From a bacterium (lineage in GTDB: Bacteria > JAHJDO01), in contig JAGMBN010000002.1 of the NCBI GenBank assembly GCA_023129655.1, positions 1-34,495 on the forward strand: a stretch of 34,495 nt of DNA, read 5' to 3'. The notes below the pieces were generated by a model. It saw only the letters and a program-made list of their open reading frames with translations. It was not told the DNA's origin and searched no databases. Shown here piece after piece: positions 28,720-34,495 of this stretch. The position numbers and the translations under genes are program-made. Every line of letters begins with the position of its first letter. Positions within the stretch are counted from its first letter, which is position 1.

Positions 28720-28789
28720 AATTTTGAGAATTGAGATTTTAGATTTGTTTAGGATTTAGATATTAGAATTTAGGATTTGGGAGAAATGT
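28720..28789. repeat. A+T-rich degenerate repeat spacer before rpsN
   Basis: Composed of TAGATTT, AGGATTT, AGAATTT and AGGATTT units, ending in TTGGGAGAAATGT just before the rpsN ATG. The GGGAGA at its end is the likely rpsN ribosome-binding site. A short related piece (TTTGGATTTAGAAT) occurs in the rplA-rplJ spacer. Confidence 0.5.
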
Positions 28790-28975
28790 ATGGCGAGAAA
28801 AGCGCTTATAGCAAAAGCTAAAAGAGAGCCGAAATATAAAGTGCGAAGGTACAATAGGTGCAGTTTGTGCGGAAGACCGCGGGGATATATAAGAAAATTC
28901 GGATTGTGTAGAATATGCTTTAGAAAATTAGCTCTAAGCGGAAAACTGCCCGGAGTTATAAAAGCCAGTTGGTAA
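28790..28975 (+). CDS. rpsN: 30S ribosomal protein S14, zinc-binding type
   Basis: 61 codons, the short form. Four cysteines (C24, C27, C40, C43) form the zinc ribbon in CSLCGRPRGYIRKFGLCRIC. S14 completes the 30S head with S3 and S10. The zinc form is standard in many non-proteobacterial lineages. Confidence 0.98.
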   Translation: MARKALIAKAKREPKYKVRRYNRCSLCGRPRGYIRKFGLCRICFRKLALSGKLPGVIKASW

Positions 28976-28990
28976 TTTGGGAGGATAAAA

Positions 28991-29386
28991 ATGCCTGTAA
29001 CAGATCCAATATCAGATATGCTTACATCCATTAGAAATGCTTATATGGTTCATAAAGGTTGTTTATCTGTATCTGCTTCTACATTGAAGGTGGATATAGT
29101 AGGTATCCTAAAAAAAGAAGGGTTCATTCAGGATTATAAAGTTGAGGCCAATAATAGCCATAAAATTATAGAAATAGATCTGCGCTATTATAAAAAAGAA
29201 CCTATGGTAAGAGGTTTGGAAAGAGTAAGCAAACCAGGTCTGCGTATATATGTACCTGCTTCTAAAATCCCCAGAGTAAAGAGAGGCTCAGGAATAGCTA
29301 TCCTATCTACTTCAGAAGGCATAATGACTGATAAGGAATGTCGGGTAAAGAAAATCGGAGGCGAGGTTATTTGTTATGCATGGTAA
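28991..29386 (+). CDS. rpsH: 30S ribosomal protein S8
   Basis: 131 codons. S8 binds central 16S rRNA and in E. coli represses the spc operon. DPISDMLTSIRNAYMVHK at the start and RVSKPGLRIYVPASKIPRV and the C-terminal GGEVICYAW are canonical. GGGAGGA precedes the ATG. Its last 11 bases overlap the start of the cargo glycoside-hydrolase gene. Confidence 0.98.
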   Translation: MPVTDPISDMLTSIRNAYMVHKGCLSVSASTLKVDIVGILKKEGFIQDYKVEANNSHKIIEIDLRYYKKEPMVRGLERVSKPGLRIYVPASKIPRVKRGSGIAILSTSEGIMTDKECRVKKIGGEVICYAW

Positions 29387-31616
29387 CTGCTTGACTAAAA
29401 TAGAAAAAGCCTCAGGGAAAAATTTGTGGTATGAGACAAAATTGAGAAGGATGATGACTGGCTGGAGTTTTCCAGACAGAGATCAACTAAAAAACTATAA
29501 TATGTCATTAGAAGGGTACGAAAAATTAGAAAAAATAATAAATAATAATCTTGATGCGAAAAAGATGGTAAGTAAATTAAAGGAAATTGATGCTGAAGTA
29601 TTTTATTTTCATGCTAAATCACATAGTGGAAATGCCTGGTATAACACGAGGATTGGACATAAACATTCAGCATTGAGAGGAAGAGATTTTGTAGCCGAAT
29701 TAGTCAGAGAATGCAGGAAGAATGACATCTCTCCTGTCTGTATGCTTCAGGTAACAACTGATGTGAGAGTATATGATGAGCATTCTAAGTATAGAAAAGT
29801 GAGTAATAAAGGGATCTCTTTTAGACCATATGTATGCATAAACAATCCTTCATGGAGAAAAAAAGTTTTATCACAGATAGAAGAGATAGTTGCTAATTAC
29901 GATATTGATGGGATCTTGTTGGATGAGTTTGATTTTTCCCATTTCAACGTAAAAGATATTATGTGTTATTGTCTACATTGCCAAAAGATGTTTAGAGCGA
30001 AGTATGGTAGCGATATTCCCAAAGAACCAGCATGGGATAGTTCCCTATGGAAGCATTTTGTCTTATGGAGATATGAAGTAGTTGCAGATTTTCTTAGAGA
30101 GGTAAGAAAGCTTATTAAAAAAATAAAACCTAAAGTTTCACTTAGCCTGATATCTTACGCACACAGTTGGACTAACTGGAGCTTAGGACAGGCTACCGAA
30201 CTTTGCGCGCAGCATCTTGACTATCTTTGCGTGGATACTCATGGATGTTTAAATCTTAGCCAAACAGCTCGGTTCTTTCGTGCATTTAGCAAAGGGAAAC
30301 CAGAGCTTATAATATGGGGTACCTCCAATTTTGGTGGTGTGCGAGATAGAATGCTAATAAAGCCATATCCTGAATATATGACCGAAGCGATGACCATTAT
30401 TGCAAATGGTTTATCTTTAGGGATAGATATATGTTATCAGCCTATTCATGAGAAAGGCATTTGGGACTCCAATATAATGAAGATGAGTAGTAACATAATG
30501 AAAGAGATAGGAAAAAGAGAGAAATACCTAAGCAATGATATGATTCCCCTGTCCGATACAGCTTTATACTATTCAGAGAACTCAAGAGATTTTTACGCTA
30601 AGGATACGCCACAAAAATATTTTAATTCGTACATGGGGACATATAAAGCATTGTTAGAAAAACAGGTGCTTTTTGATATTATTGGCGATAGACACCTAAA
30701 TCAGAAGACGCTGAAGAAATATAAGGCGATAATTTTACCATCCGCAGTTTGTTTATCCAATACTCAGATAGAAAACATAACTACATATGTAGAAAACGGT
30801 GGTGGGTTAGTAGCCACCTATAAAACATCCCTATGCAATGAAATGGGAAATAAGCAGGGTAATTTTGGTTTATCTAAATTATTTGGAGTTGATTATAAAT
30901 CAGAAGGCTCCAGAGGCGATTATAAACTTTTTGGAAAGGATAATACTTCTGAGCACTGGTATTTAAAGATGGAATCCAACTGTCATATAAGTAAGTATTT
31001 GGAGCAGATCTGTGTTTTACGGACTCCAACGACTATAGTCAAAGCACTTGATGGCACTAAAGTTATGGGCGAGTTTTGTCAGGGGAAAGCTGTAGACATC
31101 TGTGGAGGGATGATGATTTCCCCATTTATAGGAAACGTTACAATACACCCTGCAGTCGTGGCTAATAAGGTTGGTAAAGGAAGAGTAGTATATATAGCAG
31201 CAAAATTAGGGAGTCTTTATGGAACAACTGGGCATCCATATGCGCAAGCACTTTTAGTTAATGCACTTAACTGGGCTACTAAAGGAGTAAAAGAAGTAAA
31301 AGTTAATGCGCCAAGGGGTATAGAGGTCACAGCATTTAAACAAATGAATGGCAAGAAAATAATTGTTCATTTAGTAAATCTTCAGTCTGTTCCTTTACGA
31401 GTTACCAACTATAGAGATAACAGTTCAGTCCAGGATATTTTACCTATACACAGTATTGAGATGAAAATTCAGATAGAAAAATGTAGAAGAGTAAAAAGTG
31501 TCTATCTTGTCCCAGGAAAAACAAAAATAGATTATAAATTTTGCAACAAAAATACCATTGAGTTGATAGTTCCGGAGGTAAAAATTCATATAATGGTAAT
31601 AATAGAATTAATTTAG
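29376..31616 (+). CDS. Glycoside-hydrolase-like protein (GHL6-type barrel with beta-galactosidase trimerisation-like domain)
   Basis: 746 codons. The start overlaps rpsH, with GAGG at 29363-29366; the family-like WYETKLRRMMTGWSFPD close to the N-terminus argues that this start is near correct. Residues about 19-380 look like a TIM barrel of the hypothetical glycosyl hydrolase 6 kind. The strand DIDGILLDEFDF (176-187) carries acidic residues D183 and E184 as catalytic candidates. Residues about 395-600 resemble a class-I amidotransferase-like beta-galactosidase trimerisation domain (YKAIILPSAVCLS, YVENGGGLVAT). A beta-rich tail follows. There is no signal peptide, so a cytoplasmic carbohydrate role is likely. 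Substrate unknown. An odd member of a ribosomal operon. Confidence 0.75.
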   Translation: MHGNCLTKIEKASGKNLWYETKLRRMMTGWSFPDRDQLKNYNMSLEGYEKLEKIINNNLDAKKMVSKLKEIDAEVFYFHAKSHSGNAWYNTRIGHKHSALRGRDFVAELVRECRKNDISPVCMLQVTTDVRVYDEHSKYRKVSNKGISFRPYVCINNPSWRKKVLSQIEEIVANYDIDGILLDEFDFSHFNVKDIMCYCLHCQKMFRAKYGSDIPKEPAWDSSLWKHFVLWRYEVVADFLREVRKLIKKIKPKVSLSLISYAHSWTNWSLGQATELCAQHLDYLCVDTHGCLNLSQTARFFRAFSKGKPELIIWGTSNFGGVRDRMLIKPYPEYMTEAMTIIANGLSLGIDICYQPIHEKGIWDSNIMKMSSNIMKEIGKREKYLSNDMIPLSDTALYYSENSRDFYAKDTPQKYFNSYMGTYKALLEKQVLFDIIGDRHLNQKTLKKYKAIILPSAVCLSNTQIENITTYVENGGGLVATYKTSLCNEMGNKQGNFGLSKLFGVDYKSEGSRGDYKLFGKDNTSEHWYLKMESNCHISKYLEQICVLRTPTTIVKALDGTKVMGEFCQGKAVDICGGMMISPFIGNVTIHPAVVANKVGKGRVVYIAAKLGSLYGTTGHPYAQALLVNALNWATKGVKEVKVNAPRGIEVTAFKQMNGKKIIVHLVNLQSVPLRVTNYRDNSSVQDILPIHSIEMKIQIEKCRRVKSVYLVPGKTKIDYKFCNKNTIELIVPEVKIHIMVIIELI

Positions 31617-31650
31617 CTGTGGAGGACACTATAATACTTTTCTCGGGAGA

Positions 31651-31995
31651 ATGAATAAAATGCTAAAAACCATTACAAAGCCAGAACAAAAAGCATTAAG
31701 AGAATTCAAGAGGCTTTTAGGGGAATCTTTGCCTGAAGAGATAGTGCTAATGAAGCTTTTTGGTTCTAAGGCGCGCGGGGATGCGCGAAAGGATTCTGAT
31801 ATTGACGTGTTGGTTGTGACCAAAAGCGATGATTGGCGTATGTGCGATGTGGCTTGTGGTATAGCTACTGATATACTTCTTGAAAATGATATTCTAATTT
31901 CTCCAAAAGTAATAGGAAAAAGTCATTATGACTATATTAACAATTTACAAACACCGTTTATCAAAAACGTCAATAGGGAAGGTATTGCTTTATGA
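31651..31995 (+). CDS. MNT-type nucleotidyltransferase (antitoxin of MNT-HEPN pair)
   Basis: 114 codons. The minimal nucleotidyltransferase motif is clear: LFGSKARGDARKDSDIDVLV, with G38, S39 and metal-binding D50 and D52. Proteins of this type neutralise HEPN toxins, in studied cases by adding AMP to a tyrosine of the toxin. A second ATG at 31660 is possible. It overlaps the HEPN gene by ATGA, the usual arrangement. Confidence 0.88.
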   Translation: MNKMLKTITKPEQKALREFKRLLGESLPEEIVLMKLFGSKARGDARKDSDIDVLVVTKSDDWRMCDVACGIATDILLENDILISPKVIGKSHYDYINNLQTPFIKNVNREGIAL

Positions 31996-32384
31996 ATGAG
32001 AAACTGCGGCAACTTATAGATGGAGAAATGACTAGAGCTGATAGTGCGCTTGTGGCTTCGAAAGTGCTTTTTGAGAAAGAATTACTTGAAGATGCTGTTT
32101 CAAGAGCGTATTATGCGTCGCTTCATGTAGCTAAAGCAGCTTTGTTGTCAAAAGGAATAGAGACATCAAGTCATAGAGGCGTGCTTTCTATGTTTGGCTT
32201 GCATCTTGTTAAGTCAGGCGATATTGAAATAGAATACGCTAAAATGTTAGCCGTTGAGAAAGAAGACAGAGAGATAGGTGATTATGATATTACGGTAGAA
32301 ATAAGTGAGGAAAGAGCCGAAGAAAGAGTAGAAGAAGCTGAAAAATTTGTTGAAAGGATAAAGAGGTTTCTAAAGCATGTCTAG
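31992..32384 (+). CDS. HEPN-domain protein (toxin of MNT-HEPN pair)
   Basis: 130 codons, all helical. SRAYYASLHVAKAALLSKG carries the R-x6-H pattern (R38, H45) seen in HEPN ribonucleases, with a charged C-terminal helix. HEPN toxins usually cleave tRNA or mRNA. The RX4HXY motif of HepT-type toxins is not evident, so activity is uncertain. Its end overlaps the rplF start by 8 bp, tying a potential RNase toxin to translation of L6. Confidence 0.85.
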   Translation: MNEKLRQLIDGEMTRADSALVASKVLFEKELLEDAVSRAYYASLHVAKAALLSKGIETSSHRGVLSMFGLHLVKSGDIEIEYAKMLAVEKEDREIGDYDITVEISEERAEERVEEAEKFVERIKRFLKHV

Positions 32385-32925
32385 AATAGGAAAAATGCCG
32401 ATAGATATCCCAGAAGGGGTTAGAGTAGATATAAATGGGAAACTGGTCAAGATTAATGGACATAAAGGCGCTCTTGAACATAAGTTAGATGCAGATGTGT
32501 CTGCAGTTGTAGAGGATAATAAGATTATTGTAAAGAGGGGCTCAGATAGCAAATCAGCAAGGGCAAAACATGGATTAAATAGAGCTTTAATTGCCAATAT
32601 GGTGACAGGAGTAACTACAGGATTTGAAAAAATTCTGGAGATCAAAGGGGTGGGATATAGAGCTCAAGTACAGGGGCAAAAGTTGCAGTTGCAATTGGGA
32701 TTTTCGCATCCTGTAATGTATGAGATTCCATCAAATATAGAAATTGAAGTAAGAAAAAATAATCAGATTGTGGTGAAAGGAATTGATAAACAGTTGGTAG
32801 GCGAGGTGGCTGTTGCAATTAGAAATATGAAAAAGCCTGAGCCATATAAAGGAAAGGGGATCCGCTACTTAGGCGAATATGTTAAGCATAAGGTTGGTAA
32901 GACAGCTGCAACCACTGGAGCGTAG
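32377..32925 (+). CDS. rplF: 50S ribosomal protein L6
   Basis: 182 codons. L6 sits near the GTPase centre. MSRIGKMPIDIPEGVRVDI, GVGYRAQVQGQKLQLQLGFS and the final KPEPYKGKGIRYLGEYVKHK are canonical. The start lies in the HEPN gene; AGAGG at 32362-32366 is within that gene too, so L6 synthesis depends on cargo sequence. Confidence 0.98.
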   Translation: MSRIGKMPIDIPEGVRVDINGKLVKINGHKGALEHKLDADVSAVVEDNKIIVKRGSDSKSARAKHGLNRALIANMVTGVTTGFEKILEIKGVGYRAQVQGQKLQLQLGFSHPVMYEIPSNIEIEVRKNNQIVVKGIDKQLVGEVAVAIRNMKKPEPYKGKGIRYLGEYVKHKVGKTAATTGA

Positions 32926-32943
32926 GCATAAAGGATACTGCTG

Positions 32944-33297
32944 ATGAAATTAGAGGGTAGAGCTAAAAGACATAGAAGAGTAAGAAAAAAAGTTGCCGGT
33001 ACATTTCAAAGACCAAGATTGAGTGTGTTTAGAAGTTTAAAACACATATATGTTCAATTAGTTGATGATGAGAATGCGAAGACGCTGCTTTCAGTATCAA
33101 CTCGTTCAAAAGACTGTATGGGAAAAATAAAGTATGGAGGAAACATAGCGGCAGCAAAAGTTGTAGGAAAGATGCTTGGAGAGATTGCATTGAATAATAA
33201 GATTATAAATGTTGTATTTGATAAGGGCGGATATTTATATCATGGCCGCATAAAGGCTTTAGCGGACGCGGCAAGAGGAGCCGGGCTCAAGTTTTAG
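32944..33297 (+). CDS. rplR: 50S ribosomal protein L18
   Basis: 117 codons. L18 binds 5S rRNA. RPRLSVFRSLKHIYVQLVDD and the terminal FDKGGYLYHGRIKALADAAR are canonical. AAAGGA precedes the ATG. Confidence 0.98.
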   Translation: MKLEGRAKRHRRVRKKVAGTFQRPRLSVFRSLKHIYVQLVDDENAKTLLSVSTRSKDCMGKIKYGGNIAAAKVVGKMLGEIALNNKIINVVFDKGGYLYHGRIKALADAARGAGLKF

Positions 33298-33315
33298 CGT
33301 GAGGAGGGAACAAGT

Positions 33316-33807
33316 TTGGTAGAAAGTAGAATAAAAAAAGATGTGGACGCTCAGGAACTAGTAGAGCGGGTTGTGAATGTAAATAGAGTTGGTAAGGTTG
33401 TAAAGGGCGGAAGAAAGTTTGGTTTTAGCAGTCTGGCTGTAGTAGGGGACGGAAATGGAAAAGTAGGATATGGCATAGGTAAAGCAAACGCAGTACCTGA
33501 GTCAATAAAAAAGGCTGTCCAATCAGCAAAGAGGAATATGATAGATGTTTTAATTATAGATACAACGATCCCGTTTGAAATAGTAGGCCATTATGATGCA
33601 GCAAGAATTATGTTAAAACCTGCTTCAAAGGGAACTGGTGTAATTGCAGGAAGTGCGGTTAGGGCTGTATTGGAAGCGGTTGGTATTCAAAATGCTTTGA
33701 CAAAATGTTTGGGATCCAATAACTCGATAAATGTTGTTAGAGCAACAATAGAAGGTTTGAAAAATATATCAGAGATTTATGAGTTATCAAAGAAAAGGCA
33801 TAGATAA
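33316..33807 (+). CDS. rpsE: 30S ribosomal protein S5
   Basis: 163 codons from a TTG start, supported by the strong GAGGAGGG at 33301-33308 seven bases upstream and by typical S5 sequence from that point. S5 helps mRNA unwinding and accuracy. VNRVGKVVKGGRKFGFSSL and VGYGIGKANAVPESIKKA are canonical. rpmD (L30), which usually follows, is absent. Confidence 0.97.
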   Translation: MVESRIKKDVDAQELVERVVNVNRVGKVVKGGRKFGFSSLAVVGDGNGKVGYGIGKANAVPESIKKAVQSAKRNMIDVLIIDTTIPFEIVGHYDAARIMLKPASKGTGVIAGSAVRAVLEAVGIQNALTKCLGSNNSINVVRATIEGLKNISEIYELSKKRHR

Positions 33808-34248
33808 ATGATATTAGGCAATTTGAAAGTTCCTAAGGGCGCTAAGAAGAGGAAGAAAATAGTTGGACGCGGTAATGGTTCAGGTCATGGGAAAACTGCC
33901 TGCAGGGGGAGCAAGGGACAGAGATCAAGATCCGGCGGTGGGGTTCGACGTGGTTTTGAAGGCGGTCAAATGCCTCTCTATCGCAGAGTACCAAAAAGGG
34001 GATTTACTAACCGCTCAAGAGAAAAAATAGTAATTATAAATATAGAGAGATTGAATTGTTTTAAGGATGGTTCGGTTGTGAATCTTGGGAGTCTTACAGA
34101 AAAAGAGCTGTTAAAGTCTCAGGATGCTTTAGTCAAAATTTTAGGTATTGGAGAGTTAAAGAAAAAGTTAAATGTAAAAGCGCATAGCTTTAGTAAGAGC
34201 GCTATTAAGAAGATTATTGATGCCGGAGGAACTGCAGAGGTTATATAA
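33808..34248 (+). CDS. rplO: 50S ribosomal protein L15
   Basis: 146 codons. L15 is a late-assembly 50S protein. The Gly/Arg-rich N-terminal region GRGNGSGHGKTACRGSKGQR and FEGGQMPLYRRVPKRGF are canonical. Starts right after the rpsE stop and ends in a TAATG overlap with secY. Confidence 0.98.
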   Translation: MILGNLKVPKGAKKRKKIVGRGNGSGHGKTACRGSKGQRSRSGGGVRRGFEGGQMPLYRRVPKRGFTNRSREKIVIINIERLNCFKDGSVVNLGSLTEKELLKSQDALVKILGIGELKKKLNVKAHSFSKSAIKKIIDAGGTAEVI

Positions 34249-34495
34249 TGCTGTCGGGATTTCGAGATATATTTAGAATACCGGAATTAAAAAAGCGAGT
34301 TTTGTTTACTTTGTCTATTATAGCTGTTTTTAGAATAGGCGCTTTTGTCCCAACGCCAGGTATAGATACCAGCGCATTAGTTGAATATTTTGCTAGAATG
34401 CAGGGCACTCTCTTTGGAATGGCAGATATGTTTTCAGGTGGCGCTTTGCGGAAACTGTCTATATTCGCCCTGGGCATAATGCCGTATATCAGCGC
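34248..34495 (+). CDS. secY: Protein translocase subunit SecY, 3' partial
   Basis: The first 82 codons are in the window and the frame is open at the right edge. MLSGFRDIFRIPELKKRVLF, the first membrane helix and VPTPGIDTSALVEYF, followed by MFSGGALRKLSIFALGIMPY, are canonical for SecY, the channel of the Sec translocon. Usual position after rplO. Confidence 0.97.
   Translation, partial: MLSGFRDIFRIPELKKRVLFTLSIIAVFRIGAFVPTPGIDTSALVEYFARMQGTLFGMADMFSGGALRKLSIFALGIMPYIS

Noticed and set aside
31630..31635. TATAAT just upstream of the MNT gene
   Set aside because: No -35 element at a suitable distance, and it would leave only about ten bases before the ATG.

Overview
The window is an A+T-rich bacterial chromosome segment carrying the fused rplA/rplJ-rpoB, str, S10 and spc ribosomal gene clusters, all on the + strand. 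It runs from rplA (L1) to the first codons of secY. Ribosomal proteins are of bacterial type: zinc-binding S14, an L24 with two CxxC pairs, standard EF-Tu. The natural rpoB-rpoC fusion, the missing fusA and rpmD, and the many short palindromic dispersed repeats suggest an uncultivated candidate-phylum bacterium. Omnitrophota-like lineages are my guess from general resemblance only; the assignment is low confidence.

Layout: (1) 1-560, a 5'-partial nucleotidyltransferase. (2) 581-2438, rplA, rplJ, rplL. (3) 2506-10365, one 2619-codon rpoB-rpoC fusion. (4) 10380-12508, rpsL, rpsG, tuf without fusA; tuf has its own promoter. (5) 12550-14138, rpsJ, rplC, rplD. (6) 14139-16037, cargo 1: dispersed repeats, a small protein with a DUF2283 partner, and a secreted prepilin-like/secretin-N-like protein. 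(7) 16038-18892, rplW, rplB, rpsS, rplV, rpsC, rplP. (8) 18892-27002, cargo 2: an 8.1-kb Rhs/YD-repeat island with a full-length Rhs toxin, a membrane protein that is probably its immunity protein, and a second, truncated Rhs gene. (9) 27004-29386, rpmC, rpsQ, rplN, rplX, rplE, rpsN, rpsH. (10) 29376-32384, cargo 3: a glycoside-hydrolase-like protein and an MNT-HEPN toxin-antitoxin pair. (11) 32377-34495, rplF, rplR, rpsE, rplO, partial secY.

The main point of interest is that accessory genes interrupt one of the most conserved bacterial operons at three internal sites, perhaps four if the gene before rplA counts. All are on the sense strand and their ends overlap or abut the ribosomal genes, so they are probably transcribed with the ribosome. 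The Rhs island sits exactly at the rpmC start codon, and 22 bp covering that start is present at both ends. rpmC therefore kept an intact start downstream, while the upstream copy opens the Rhs reading frame. Short repeats are reused as local signals: they supply likely ribosome-binding sites for rplJ and rpsN, the tuf stop codon lies in one, and two lie in frame inside the Rhs gene.
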